Assembly: GCA_963556145.1 (NCBI GenBank)
Contig: OY744464.1
Coordinates: 4,712,001 to 4,776,000 of the forward strand
Direction of reading: 5' to 3'
DNA length: 64,000 nt
Source: Hygrocybe punicea
Taxonomy: Eukaryota > Basidiomycota > Agaricomycetes > Agaricales > Hygrophoraceae
Within the stretch, counting starts at the first letter, position 1, and the number at the start of each line of letters is the position of its first letter. The position numbers and the translations under genes are program-made. The notes beneath the pieces are model-generated. The model saw only the letters and a program-made list of their open reading frames with translations, was not told the DNA's origin and searched no databases. Below, piece after piece: positions 21,413 to 33,758 of this stretch.

Positions 21413-23937
21413 ATGGCAGGCGACACTGGCAAGAGCAAGAAAAGTGCGACTTCCAAAGGCTCCAAATCAAAACCAGTCAGTTGCCCCTTCCAAGTATGAT
21501 CATGAACACTTGTAACGAATGGTGGCACAGGCCGCCTTACCAACAGCGAACCCACCACCAAAGCTATACTCTATCTTCAATAAGAAGCTGAAACCACCAT
21601 CATCACCACCACCACCACCACCACCACCACCACAGGTGTACTACGTCGAGGACGATGTGATAGAAGACGATGTATTGGAAATCGAGGATATGACTACTGT
21701 GTCAAATTTGCGTCCCACTATCGCGCCGAACGTTTTCGTTCGTGATCGACAGCCTCAGCGATCTCCAAATAAGAATCCCGGCGTCCCATATCCAACCAGT
21801 GAATTCCAACACATTCGAGGTCCCCAGAGCACATTTTCTTCCCCTTCGCTTCACCTCCAACGGCGGGCGAGAGGAAAACCACAGGCCTTACCAGAATGCG
21901 CGTCCTCAAACATGCCGTTCAATATTAGGCACTGCAGCCATGATATTCCTACCTGTCCACCAATTTCTGTCCTGACGGATTCGGTAAGAGAAGACTATGT
22001 CAAGATCATCCCGGAGGATCTTCGCCTTCACCCGGCTGTTTCTCGGCTCTTGGGGAGTGTGGTTACATCTGCACCCTCTCAAAAGACTTGGGCAGACAAA
22101 TGGCGCCCAAGGTGCGCGGAAGAGGTTCTTGGCAATGAACAGAAAGCAATGTATCTCCGAGAATGGTTACTTGCTCTCGAAATTCAGGCTGAAAACAGTG
22201 CGCCGCCTGCGCCAAGTGGAAAAACCAAAGGCAAAATTGCTGCAAAATCGAAGGGGGATGAAAGGGGCAACAAACGATCCCGGGTGATACGTACGGTTGT
22301 GAAGAAGAGACGAAAGAAGATGACGGTTGACTCGGACGAAGATGACTGGATCGTGGATGATGATGAATATACTTCAGAAGTGGGCACCAGCAGTGAAGAT
22401 GAGTCGGAGCATGTGCTGCGATCGCCACCGCTGATCGAAGAAGCCACAAGTTCCCAAAGTAGCGCGACGGCACCCAATAGCGGCCCCGGTATACCCAACA
22501 GCTTTGAAGGCATGTTAACGAATACAATTCTACTCGTGGGCCCTCCCGGGTGTGGTAAAACGGCCGCAGTTTATGCCTGTGCAGATGAACTAGACTGGGA
22601 GGTGTTCGAGGTGTACCCGGGGATCGGTAAACGAAACTCTGCCAGTCTGGACCAATTGATTGGTGATGTCGGTAAAAATCATCTCGTTCGGAAAAGTCAA
22701 GGAAATCGGAGTTCTCCAGCACTCCCTGGTAGCGCGTTTTCTCCAAAGGACAACGCGGAACAGGACGAGAATGCGAGTGTAGGAGTCGGGACAGCGCCAG
22801 CTGGACATGATTTCGGATTTGTTACGGTTGCGAACCCTCTGCAAGACATCCACCCCAATGGCTCAGATTTTCCTGCTCACAGCGCCGGAGTCATTCCCAA
22901 AATCCGTCAGTCACTGGTACTGCTGGAGGAGGTTGATATTCTATTCAAGGAAGACGCCGGTTTCTGGCCAGGTGTTGTCAACCTCATCAAGGATTGCAAG
23001 CGACCGGTCATCATGACATGTTCGGACGTCACTCTGATACCCAGGGACGAACTTCCGTTACAGACTGTGCTAACGTTTGACCCTTGCCCGGTTCCGTTAG
23101 CTGCTTCATATCTTCAGAGTTTGTGCATTGCAGAAAGCTGCCATGTGAAACGGGAGGAACTGTGTCTACTGTATCAGTCGACGTACGAGCTCAACGCTGT
23201 CGATGACTGTAATGCGATCAATGCGGTACTCCCGCAACCGGATCTCAGACGGGCTATCAACACACTTCAATTCTGGTGTTCTCGCCACGAGCGATCAACA
23301 CTACCAGCTGGTGACGGCGGCGCTGTGGAGGATATTATGATTGACTGGGGATCGCTCGTGGAAGGGTCACGGGTACGGGCAGCGCAACATGCCGAGCTAG
23401 AGTCGTTTGTGGACAGCCAGCTGAGTCGGGATTGGTTGTTGGACACGGGAGAGGTTAGTGTCTGCTACAAGCTGAGAGGAGAATAATAATAATGTTTCGC
23501 AGGCGCGGTCTTGTGACGACGAAGTTGGGCATGGCATGCTGTTCCTCGCGCTCGCGTATAGAGGGCACGTGCCCGGAGAAGAGAAGCCGGCTGAGGCAGT
23601 GAAGCGACTTTCACGTGGAGGGTTCAAAGCAGCGAACACGTTTCGACATTGTGCGCTGTTCCGGGCTCGCGTGCAGTATCAATCTCAGATCGTGCACGTT
23701 TTGGGAAATATCTTGCCTTTGTCTGCACCACACATTCCGCGACCATCGGTCTTCCTTGATTACGAACCGTGGATCAGACTCATGGTCGCCATCGACGACT
23801 GCGAAGCCCGTCAGATCTCTGAACGACGAAGGAGGCTCACCAGAAGCCGTCAATCTGCCATATACGACCGCTACATCGCCCTCTCCCCAGCCCATCTCCA
23901 CATTCTCGGCGCTACAAGACTAGTAGATACTAGATAG
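21413..23937 (+). CDS. ELG1: Elg1/ATAD5-type alternative RFC large subunit (PCNA unloader)
   Basis: Elg1 replaces Rfc1 in an RFC-like complex that removes PCNA from DNA after replication. Three exons (21413-21475, 21531-23453, 23503-23937) give 806 residues. The short first exon (MAGDTGKSKKSATSKG) splices into KLYSIFNKKLKPP, followed by a Pro run. TWADKWRP begins the AAA region. A Lys-rich insert (VVKKRRKKMTVDSDEDDW) precedes the Walker A motif LLVGPPGCGKTAAVYA. Walker B is degenerate as in the family (LVLLEEVDILF), then TCSDVTLI. The C-terminal part includes DLRRAINTLQFW and DYEPWIRLMVAIDDCE. Human and yeast relatives carry the same long disordered N-terminus with PCNA and SUMO contacts; YSIFNKK may be such a motif. 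Confidence 0.9.
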
Positions 23938-24114
23938 CACTTTTATTTAGATTTTTGAGATTTTCATTTATCCTTATCGGGTCATCTCGTCACGTGAGAG
24001 TTCTTTGTCCACGTTGCGTGCTCAACATTGCCTACGATGAGCTAGCTCTGTTGTCACTAGTACTGTCTGGCTGCCACTCCGTACACCAGCGAGCACATCA
24101 TTTATTCCACCGCC

Positions 24115-26165
24115 ATGAACGACGACCTCGACAGCACTCCTCAAAAATTCTCGTCAGCACACGATTCCCGAAGGGCTTCATCATCATCCCATGTGAAACT
24201 CGATCCACTCACCGCCCAAAAACAATCCTCTCGACATTCTCCTCTCGCTCCCCTCGCCCCCCTCGAATATCTCCAAAACCAGCGCAGGGGTTCAATCACT
24301 GATCCCTCCCTTCACGCCGCTGCCTCCAACAACCACAATTCCATTCGGCAACTTCTCACCCCAGCCACTGGCTCCTCCTCCTCCTCCTCCTCCATTCTCG
24401 ACACAGCTCATCGGAACACCTCGTCGGACCTGCGTCCATCTTCTCCTTACGTCTTTGGTGATGCTACCGAACACTCTGCGGACTACTCCCATCAGCAAAT
24501 CCGGAAATTGTTGCGTTCCCCTTCAACTGAAGGTGATAATAACCATACCTCTCCCGCTTCACCTCGTGATCATTCCCAGGGTTCTCACGAGGCTACCCCT
24601 CGCACTCCCTCAGCATTCTCTGGTGTCGAAGGTGATTCCAAGGAAACAGTACATTTATTTTCTCAATTGAATTGACTTTCCCCCATCCAGTGGCGTCTGG
24701 AAAGTTCAACGAGATCGATCAAATGAATGTTGATGCCAATAACAAACTTGACCACCGACTTTCTCCTCTCTCCATTGACCAAGGTCGCCATATTTCCAAC
24801 CGCGACTCCCATCAGTTCGACTACAACATGCGCAGACACTCAATTGCCGTTGGCCAAGATCCACACATGCAGTACTCGGGCTCCCAATTACCAGCTGTTT
24901 CTCATGGCACAAAACGAAAAATGTCATTTGATCGAAGTATGTTCGCCGTGGGCGAAGAGATTGACCCCCAGTTGGTTGGCCCTGGCGTTCCAAGTGCAAT
25001 GAACATTGACACGGAAGCTCCAGCACCAAAACGGCGAGGTTCAGCCGTTGACACCCAGAGAATAGCACAATTGAGCTTGTATGACCGTCGCAATTCTGTA
25101 GATTCTCGTGGGAGCGGCACCGTACAGTGGTGGATAAACGACAGACGGGATTCAACCTCCTCATCCATCTTTTCCAGTCCGTCCAGCGTAGGTTACGGTT
25201 CGGGGTTTTCCGCAGATTCGCCTCATGGTCGCCCAGCACCCGGCATTGCTGCTTTCGCGTGGCCTACTAATAGCCATCCTCCAGAACAGGTAGGCCCTAC
25301 TCAAATGCACAACGACGCGGACGCAACCATGACGGTGCCTCCTCGCCAATACGATCCTACCGTCCCCCAGTTGATGATGCCCCCCATCAACTTTGCCCCA
25401 GATCGACGAATGTCCGTTCCAGACAACGCTACGCCAACGTTGCCGAGTGGCCCAACTAGAGTCCTGCGTTCTCGGTCGCGTCCTCCGTCGAGACAGCTAC
25501 GTGGCGCAGATGCGACCAATCCCAGCCAATCCGGCCAGTCTTCTAGCAGCAACACCGCTCAGGATGATCCTGCATCTGCCCCATCCCCCACGGGTTCTGG
25601 CAAACAAGCGATTAAGGAATCCTCGTCAACTCCTTATTCCCGCTCGCCAGAACTTCGTGTCTCCCATAAACTCGCAGAGCGAAAGAGACGGAAGGAGATG
25701 AAAGATTTGTTTGATGAGCTGCGAGATCAACTGCCAGCAGACCGAGGCATGAAGGCAAGTAAGTGGGAGATTCTCAGTAAAGGTAAGATCGATTTCCGTC
25801 TTTTAGCATCACCACTCATGTCAAACAACAACAATTCAGCCATCGACTTTGTTTCGCACTTGAAGCAAAGCCATCAGGACTTGCTTAGAGAAATCGATAT
25901 GTTGAGACACGAACTGGATAGTATTCGACAAGGGGGGATGCCTGCTTTTGCGGCTGGCGGACCTCCTCACCCTGTTGTCTACAGCCAAGCCCCAGTGGTG
26001 CCTGCACAGTATGCATCCGGATCTGTGCAGCAACATCCACCTCCGCCCCATTCCCATCCACCGCAATCTCGACCATCTTCGTCGCAAAATGCCTTCCCGA
26101 CTGGTGGTGGACACACCGGCCCACAGAACGGCTCGATGAACAGGGCGGACCCTTCTCCGACTTGA
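24115..26165 (+). CDS. Basic helix-loop-helix transcription factor
   Basis: Three exons (24115-24631, 24691-25782, 25840-26165) total 1935 nt, giving 644 residues. The bHLH domain is split by the second intron. Its basic region, HKLAERKRRKEM, has the H-x3-E-x3-R pattern typical of CACGTG (E-box) binding. Helix 1 is LFDELRDQLPADRG, the loop KASKWE, and helix 2 ILSKAIDFVSHLKQSHQDL. It leads into a short leucine-heptad stretch (LLREIDMLRHELDSIRQ) that should mediate dimerisation. The rest is Ser/Pro/Gln-rich and low-complexity, including HPPPPHSHPP near the end. The specific fungal subfamily is not clear to me. It is 295 bp upstream of the TFIIF gene on the same strand. Confidence 0.9.
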
Positions 26166-26460
26166 TCGATATATGCAGATATGACTCGTTCACAGGTCTT
26201 CCGGATACTGTACATTCCTGCTCTCTATCTTCCACTTTTGTCTGTGAGTGAGTGCACGCTGTATTCGATGGTATTTATATTCTGTCACACCGCCCCGAGT
26301 CCACCTTGCTCCAATGTCCACCCATATCTTCTCATTTTTCTGCTGCTTTGTGAATGAATTATGAAAGAAAACGCTTTTGCTATGTTTATTTACTTTTAGA
26401 GCAAGATCCTGAGAAAATATTTTTCTGCGCCACTTTGTAGTTCGTACTCCAGCCACCATC

Positions 26461-28671
26461 ATGGCGCCAACAGTCTCCCCCTCTCTCCTCTTCCACCCCA
26501 AAACCAAGAAGGACGCAAAGCGAAACACTCCGCTGCCAGAGCGCAAGGCGCCTTCCGCGACACCGCCGCGGGCGCGGCCCCAGGGAGAGACCGAAGCGGC
26601 GTTGCAGTTGCCCGATGTTCCATTCCAAGAGTTCCGGCTCATGTCCTCCGCGCTCAACGGGTGGCGGTACGACGTGATGAAGTTCGACTCGCGGAAGCCC
26701 GTGGACATCTCTGCGTGGCAGGCGCCCATCAAGCTGAACCGCAAGGAGCCACGGCGGGAGGATGGGATGGGTGCAGGGGGTGGGGCTGTCGCGGTGGGGC
26801 CGATGCTGGGCGCGGACGGGAAGCCTGTGATTGGCGTGGATGGGAAGGTGGTGATGCTGGATGTGGACGGGCGGCCGATCCATGCATTTGAGGAGGGGAA
26901 CAGGGAAGCGAAGGGGAGAGGGGGGAACTTGAATGGACGGAAGAAGTTCCAGAAAAAGACACGGCAGGTGTTCTTGGTTCCGGAGGCGACGCGGCAGCTG
27001 AGGAGAGAGGAGAGGCATCCATGGGTCATGGAGGATTCCTCACAAAAGGAGGTGTGGGTGGGCAAGTTGGAGGAAGTGTCCAAGTCGGAGACGCATGCGT
27101 TCTTCATGCCAGCCGCGAACGATATCTTCAAGTTTGTTCCTGCTCATCGGTGGTACAAGTTTCAGAAGAAACCGAATTATCACATCCCGAGTTTGGAAGA
27201 AGCAGAATCAATTGTACGTGGTATTATTCTAAAACTTTTTTTTTCTTTCTTTTCAATTTTTGTTTCGTATCAATAATGGATGGGGATGGAACGCTGCCAG
27301 ATGGCCAAGCATCAGAAAAACAAAGATCCTGAGCGCTGGCTGCTTCACAACCGCAACGGGAAAGCTCCATCTGCCGCAACAACGGCGGTTTTTAAAGCCG
27401 AAACAGAAGGTCGTGTTGTGGCTGGCGGCAACTCGCGTTCAGGACAGAGTCTGGGACCAGGAGGGAGGAAGCTGAAAACTGTGGATAGCGGAATGGATGG
27501 GCTGTTTGAGGACGACGATGGGGGACCTACGCGAAGACGGCAAAAGAATGGTGGAGAGGGTGATGTTGATGAAATGGAGTACGAAGAGGACTTTGCTGAT
27601 GATGAGGAGAAGGTGGAAGATGAGAATGACGATGAAGAGGCCAAAGAACTTGAGGTAGGGTTCTTGGTGGCAGTTTCTCTTCGCTTCTGATCCGGGATCA
27701 CGTTGACTCCAGGAGCGACTAAAGCGAGAGTACAAGAATGCGAACAAACAAAGAGAAGGATATGTGGACGAATCAGAGGAGGAAGATGACGGGCGACTTA
27801 CACGAGATGGAAAGGCGATGAAGAAGCTGATTCGTAACCTGGAGAAGAATAATGCGTATGACAGCGATGACGAGAAAAATCCATATGCGAGTTCAGTAAG
27901 TATAGGACCTTGTATTTCTCACCTCATTGTTGTTCTCACTGTTACTGTAATCAGGAGGAAGAAGAAGAAGAGGAAGAGGCAGTGCCGGTTACCAATGAAC
28001 CTGCGATACAAGCGCAACCGCAACCGCAACCGCAACCGCAACCAGCGCCGGTGTCCACACGTTCAGGTTCACAAACGCCCAAGACACAACCAGGGAGTCC
28101 TGCCCGTGCCCAGGGAGTGTCGACGAGCGGATCTCGTGCGACGTCGCCCGCACCTGGTGGACTCGGCGGACACTCTGTTGTCGCAAAACGGGCAACAAGT
28201 CCCAAGGCCCGTGGGAGCGGGGTGAGTGGGACAACTAATAATGGCAGTCGTGCCACGAGCCCGCTAGGGGCTGGAACCGGAAGCCGTGCGGCCAGTCCGA
28301 CAGCCAGCGGCCCAGGGAATGTTTTGAAGCCGAGCAACAAACGCAAGGCGCCCGGCGAAGAGGGGGCTGGAGGGGTATCCGGGGGTACTGTTGGCAGCGC
28401 AATGCCGAGGACAAAGAAACGGAAGGGAACAGTGTCACATGTGACAGGATCCGTTCCTGCCGGAGAGTTGGAGGACAGAATGGTGATCGATTGGCTTCGG
28501 AATACACCCAACGCCAAGACGAGAGACTGCATTCAGCACTTCACGCCGTATCTTACCGACGAGGCAAAAAAGAGCAAGTTTACAGCACTCGTCAAGGAGG
28601 TTGCACAGCTTAAAGGGGGCGTTCTGGTATTGCGAAATGCATTTCGGGGGGGATCAGGGGCGCCCTCATAA
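26461..28671 (+). CDS. TFG1: TFIIF alpha subunit (RAP74 / Tfg1)
   Basis: This is the large subunit of general transcription factor TFIIF, which binds RNA polymerase II during initiation and elongation. Four exons (26461-27213, 27301-27654, 27713-27895, 27955-28671) give 668 residues. The N-terminal half has the RAP74 dimerisation region (FQEFRLMSSALNGWRYDVMKF, then RHPWVMEDSS and YKFQKKPNYHIPSLEEAES, then DPERWLLHNR). An acidic stretch (MEYEEDFADDEEKVEDEND), a long Ser/Thr/Pro/Gly linker with QPQPQPQ, and a C-terminal winged helix follow (DRMVIDWLRNTPNAKTRDC, KSKFTALVKEVAQLKGGVLVL). The linker has repeated S/A-RATSP motifs, likely phosphosites. Confidence 0.9.
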
Positions 28672-28979
28672 TAATAATCGGTCTTTATTCGCCGCCACTC
28701 GTCTGGCTGTGCGCTAGTCTACGAGGATGAGCTTGAAATGAACATATCTGACAGGTTGAGCAGAATTCTGATGGATACATGTACCTCCAGTCAGTCGGTA
28801 TCGATACATGCAGCATCGTTATTATTTAATTAAATTAAATTAGGCAACATGACCGATAAGATTTTCCCAATCGGGATATTGAGTTACCAGCATATTATCG
28901 CTTTTAATCTTCATCCACCAACCCATGTCCGCGATGTCAGCTGCGGTACCCACCACCCACCGGCCAACCCTCCTCTGTC

Positions 28980-30488
28980 ATGTTTCCCTTCCTCCTCCTC
29001 CTCCTCCCCCTCATTCTCGTCCAGGCCGCTTCCCTCCCGCCTCACGACCACGGCCATTCACATGGTGTCCAGAAATCTCTTCCTGGCAACTGGTATCACT
29101 CGCCGGACCATCCAGCTCATAACCTCTTCAGACGTGACCCCCCGGGCGACGGTACGCAATATCCTCCGGTGGGCTCTCCAAGTATGTCTCGACTCTCTTG
29201 CCATAGTGCTTCCTCCTGACATATCCACAGCGTGGCGTGCTGCATACCCAGCTTCATCACCGGACGTGGCAGCTCTCCCAAAGCCATGGCTCGATGCCCT
29301 CAACGCAGCGATCGCTGCTGGAAAGATACCAGACATCCCCCAATCGTCGGGCACCCCAGGTCACATTCCCGTCTATCCCCAAGGAACCGACCCGAGAAGC
29401 ACAGCCGTCTGCTCTGGCTCCTACAAGTGCAGAAATCCTGACGATTATTGGGATGCCCCTACCGGCTATTTTGGCACCGGCTTTGACGATGGCCCAACAC
29501 CAGTCTGTGTTTATCACTCACGTTCATTCTGAACACCGCTGACTCGGATGTCGCTCATTTTTTACTACAGTCATCAACCCAGCTCGGTCAGTTCCTTCAA
29601 CAGAACAACGAGACAGCTACACACTTTATGATCGGCGTAAACATCCTGTACTACCCCGACCAGTTCCAGTTCATCTTCGACACCCTGGGCCACGACATCG
29701 CCGTACACACGTGGACACATCCCTACCTGACGACCCTCAACAATCTCCAGGTACTCGCTCAATTAGGGTGGTCCATGCAACTTATGCATGACTCCACCGG
29801 CGGCCGGGTTCCCCGCTTCTGGAGGGCCCCTTATGGTGACGCTGATAACAGAGTGCGAGCTATCGCCACGGAGGTCTTTGGCCTCCATGCACTCTACTGG
29901 AACCAAGAGTAAGATCGTCGTTCCCTTTTTACCACTCTTACTCACTGTATTTTCGCATTCTAGCACCGAGGACTGGAGTCTGGAAAGTGCAAACGGGACC
30001 ACGCTGCCAATTATTGCCAACTCCTTCCACAACTGGCTCACTGGTGAGGCTGTCCTCAAACTCCTTCCCCCACTTCCCACAAAGCTACATTTCTAGGCCC
30101 CAAGACCCCTGGACTCATCGTCCTGGAGCATGAGCTCTTCAACGAAACCGTGCAGGCATTCATCAGTGCTTACCCCCTCATCAAGGCAAACAATTGGACC
30201 CTACTCTCTGTGGCGAGACTCGCCAACAACGGCACCGTGTACCAGAACTCCCAGAACGGAACCTCACCCGTTACTTCCACAACCATCGTCTCGGTAGTCT
30301 CCACCACTGCCTCCGCCACCACCGGCGCTAGTTCGTCTGTCGCAGCACTCACAACGACGCTGCCGCCGAGCGTAACCCCGAGTACCACCAAGGCGAGCTC
30401 GGGTGCTGCTTCTTGGCGCATACATCTACCCTGCGTGGCTGCCGGGCTAATTGCTGCCGTAATTTTGGCAGACCCCGTCTTTCGATGA
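28980..30488 (+). CDS. Chitin deacetylase (CE4), secreted, probably GPI-anchored
   Basis: It removes acetyl groups from cell-wall chitin to give chitosan. Five exons (28980-29181, 29231-29502, 29571-29908, 29964-30043, 30097-30488) give 427 residues. The start gives a signal peptide (MFPFLLLLLPLILVQAASLP). The polysaccharide-deacetylase core has motif 1 FDDGPTPSSTQLG, motif 2 HTWTHPYLTTL (metal-binding His pair), motif 3 RFWRAPYGDADNRVRAIA, and the later WNQDTEDWSLES. The C-terminus is Ser/Thr-rich and ends in a hydrophobic stretch (CVAAGLIAAVILADPVF), as for a GPI signal. Motif 1 reads GFDDGP, not the usual TFDDGP; both catalytic/metal Asp residues are present. Confidence 0.93.
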
Positions 30489-31255
30489 CAGAACTCTTTT
30501 TTTTTTTTTTCATCCTTCTCACGTGAACGAGAAACGACCTCTGGATGAATATTTGGACAAGAACGAACCCGTGGTTCCACTCACCACTTGTAAAACGGAA
30601 ATTTCTGACACGCTGCCTCTTGCTACGCCTTCCCGGGACTTTGGATTAACGATTGCTACGTTTAGATAGGACGGACTTGTGTTACCACTTACAAACATGA
30701 ACGACGGCGACAACCTTCGTAATCATACGGCACTCTTTGGCGTATGGTTTTAATGTGTACTACCACACGGTTGTTTGTCTGTCGACTACAATATAAAACA
30801 GTAATACCTTCCTTCATACAATAAGTAGGCGTGGCGCGCATCGTAAATGTGTCATGAGTGAATACAGATGCAAATGCGTGAGGAAAGCCTTAGCTCAAGA
30901 AAAATGACCAGTAGGCGAAATGAGCTTCATATATTACTGTTCAACGTTCAATTCTGATAAGGAGTATATGCAAAGTAAACCTGCGTTCGGTCAGTTAGGT
31001 CCTTGGGTCCAAATTGGGAAAACCCACCGTGGATGTCCTCTAAGTTACCTCAGGTGTACACTACTATTATAAAATTCATTCAATTCACAGAGACAAAGGT
31101 CATACGCATGAAGGGGAAATTGCATTTCGAAACTGGATGTAGTTGTAGTATAATGGCTCTTTCTCGATCCCGAGAAAAAATGACCAATTGATCATCAAAT
31201 TACAGAATACACATACACATAGATTGTAAAGTATCATGAACACTTACATGCACTT
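30489..31255. other. Gene-free stretch with first copy of duplicated block Y
   Basis: After the chitin deacetylase stop comes a T-run (30488-30510). From 30669 to about 30985 follows sequence nearly identical to 33331-33630, the 3' end of the downstream unrecognised gene. Copy Y1 carries a 30-bp extra string (around 30733-30765) that is absent from Y2. No gene is supported here. Confidence 0.6.
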
Positions 31256-31898
31256 CTAAAGACGCCAGTTATCCGTAGCCAATGAGCCGGGGACATTTCG
31301 CACACCAGGTGCCAGTGGCAGGCTATCACCAGGACCATTTGGCCAGGGTGCGTGCGGAGCCACGCCCATGCCCTGCGATAACCCAGCTGGTGTCAGGCTG
31401 ACCAAGGTGGGTGAAAAGATTCCACCTAGTCGAACGTCGTTTGTGACAACTAACAAGAGGGGACGTGGGACATGAAACGACGTAAGACGGTTGCAAATAT
31501 GCCGCCCACGCTATCGCTGGTGTGGTAATGCGCTGCCAGACTGAATACTGCCCATGAAAATAGCCCCGCGTCCTGAATTGACGACAAATGACACCTGCTG
31601 CAACGCTAATCAGGACGACTTGGACTCCGTGGACGCACGTACAACGTCGCGTCGCCCATCCGACAGGGAGATTGTCCTGTATGTTACGGATTAACAGGTC
31701 ATACGCAATCCCATAGGTACCGAATGGAAGGTTAATAGTAGGGGTCAGAGTGGCCGATTCGAGAGTCGATTCAAAAGTCAATTCGGTCTCACTCTGACCA
31801 AGTTTCACACTGTGCGTCAGTTCTTCTTCGATTCTACCCTTGATTCCACAATAAAATAAAATAATTGAATTGAATTCTATCAACTTGAACATGCCCAA
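31256..31898 (-). CDS. Doubtful open frames, unrecognised
   Basis: A long minus-strand frame (about 190 codons, no certain ATG before 31892) contains ESTLESATLTPTINLPFG and YDLLIRNIQDNLPVGWATRR. An overlapping frame at the lower end reads RLGGIFSPTLVSLTPAGLSQ to the stop near 31256. The second has protein-like composition (Gly/Pro/Leu balanced), so a spliced product joining both is possible. No domain or signal is visible. It lies between the two copies of a duplicated block. Confidence 0.22.
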
Positions 31899-31964
31899 GG
31901 TGGTAAGCCGTCCTCAACGAACCAAGCAGTGAATGAGCTGCCAGGTGAGGTCAGCTGTTGCTTG

Positions 31965-32159
31965 TCAGTACTGAAGTACAGAAGACTTATGCACAACGAA
32001 CAGGCACAGAGTTTGAAAGTTTCTCGTACTCAATCTTGACATCCGGCTCATCCCCGATGGATTTGGCGTCTTGTTTTTCGCCTCATTACTGGCAGCAGTT
32101 TTAGCGGTAGGTATGGATGTCCGCTTGCTTGTCGTAGGAGTCTTTGCTTTCGGTGCCAT
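31965..32159 (-). CDS. Possible small Lys/Thr-rich protein, unrecognised
   Basis: The frame starts MAPKAKTPTTSKRTSIPTAK and is divergent from the gene at 32408. Its last third reads poorly, while the +1 frame over the same bases reads DEPDVKIEYEKLSNSVPVRC then stop. That suggests a frameshift or an unseen intron near 32055. No family recognised. Confidence 0.25.
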   Translation of the reverse strand: MAPKAKTPTTSKRTSIPTAKTAASNEAKNKTPNPSGMSRMSRLSTRNFQTLCLFVVHKSSVLQY

Positions 32160-32407
32160 GTTGGTTGATGAGGACAGGGGGAAAATAAATTATATTTCAT
32201 CTCCTTTTTCACACTAAGCACAACAAATCGAAAGCAAGTGACACAGATTCTGCCTTGAATCGGAACTGAATTGATGCCTGAATCAGGTTTTGAATCGGTT
32301 GATGGAATCGACCTCGAATCGACCAGGGGGTACGACTCCACGCAGGGCCAAGCAAAGCGAAGGCAACTCCACCCTGTGTCACGCCTTAACGTTAGGCCTT
32401 GACCACC

Positions 32408-33434
32408 ATGCCCCGTACTAATGCTGCCAAGCAATGGCAACCCGACGCCTTTGGGATGGATGCTATTGACAGAATCACCCAATTTGCTGTCGTTGCAGAG
32501 CAATCCGCCGCTCACCTCCGTTCACTCGACTTCGCATATGTAGAGCGCCTATGGGCGCGCGTTCAAATGGATTTCCAGAGTGATCCTGTCAAGTATCCGT
32601 CAGCGATGGCGGACAAGAACGACAAAGAAGGGAGGAAGCAGTTTTGGAAGAAATGCCAGGCTATTTGTTTTCCGCCTCAGCCGCCTCGCAAACCCGAAGA
32701 GTACGTCGCCTGTCAAATCAGCCTTACAAACTCAATAACGTCGTACCCCAGTTACATCTTGATGACTTTTGCAGCCCAGGCTGCCTTGCAGAGCATTTCA
32801 TTGCAGGATCTCGACATGCACCCATACCAGGGAGAAATTAATTATCGGGCTAACATACAAACGTGGGTCATATTCACTTTTCTTCTGAAACACGGCTTAA
32901 TCCTGGTGCAGACTCAAAGCCCTCGACAAAGATTATTACGATGCTGCCGTTGAATTCGATAGCAACCTGCATGAAAAACCGATTGACCTCCTTCACGAGT
33001 CAATACTTTGTCGGGATGGAAAGTCAGGCAAGGTCATAGAATGCACTGTCGTTGATTGTGGTACCAGTGTAGTCAATGATTATTATTTTGTGCTGGAGGA
33101 TAAACAAGGTGTGAAGAAGCAAGTTTCGGCACAAGAGTTGTATGAAATGCAGGTTAATTAGCTTTTACATGTATTCATTTTGTAACGGCGCGATGCTGTT
33201 ACACAGGTACGCAGATCGATCTTGCCACATAACACCCTCCCTAGAAGCCGTAAAAAGACAAAGAGCGCGCCCGGGAATAAAGTAGCAGGTGTCAGTGTTC
33301 AACAAAAAAAAAAGTCACAGAAAAAAGGCCGGGACGGACTTGTGTTACCACTTACAAACATGAACGACGGCGCCAACCTTCGTAATCATACGGCACACGG
33401 TTGTTTGTCTGTCGACTACAATATACAACAGTAA
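32408..33434 (+). CDS. Unrecognised fungal protein with a basic tail
   Basis: The first ATG (MPRTNAAKQWQPDAFG) is at 32408. Introns at about 32702-32753, 32863-32913 and 33150-33208 join frames into roughly 290 residues. The N-terminus is helical and aromatic-rich (AIDRITQFAVVAEQSAAHL, FAYVERLWARVQMDF). The middle has LKALDKDYYDAAVEFD and a small beta-type segment (IECTVVDCGTSVVNDYYFVL). The tail is strongly basic (PRSRKKTKSAPGNK, QQKKKSQKKGR). Clean splice sites and phase agreement support a real gene; I do not recognise the family. Its last exon lies in locally duplicated sequence, so the C-terminus may be recent. Confidence 0.6.
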
Positions 33435-33726
33435 TACCTTCCTTCATACACGAACAACGTAAAAAATAGGCGTGGCGCGCATCGTAAATGTGTCATGAGT
33501 GGATACAAATGCAAATGCGTGAGGAATGACTTAGCTCAAGAAAAATGACAAGTAGGCGAGGGGGTTGGGAGATTGGGAGTAATGAAGAAGGCGAAACGAG
33601 CTATATATATTATATGCACAGTAAACCTGGCCGAATAGAGATGCCGTTAAAAGACAAAGAGCGCGCCCGGGAATAAAGCAGCAGGTGTCAGTGTTCAACA
33701 AAAAAAAGTCACAGAAAAAAGGCCGG
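33247..33726. repeat. X-Y-X local duplication at the 3' end of the unrecognised gene
   Basis: Block X (33247-33332: CCGTAAAAAGACAAAGAGCG to AAAAAAGGCCGG) recurs at 33643-33726 with few changes. Between the two lies block Y (33331-33630), whose other copy is at 30669-30985. X copies are in direct orientation about 396 bp apart. The intergenic part (33435-33758) contains nothing else recognisable and ends at the stop codon of the kinase gene. Confidence 0.85.
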
Positions 33727-33758
33727 TGCTGGGAACCGGATGTCAGCCAGCGGGGGGC

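Noticed and set aside
26729..27022. Open frames antisense to and overlapping the TFIIF alpha first exon
   Set aside because: High GC content opens several frames; only the TFIIF frame shows conserved blocks and joins through splice sites.
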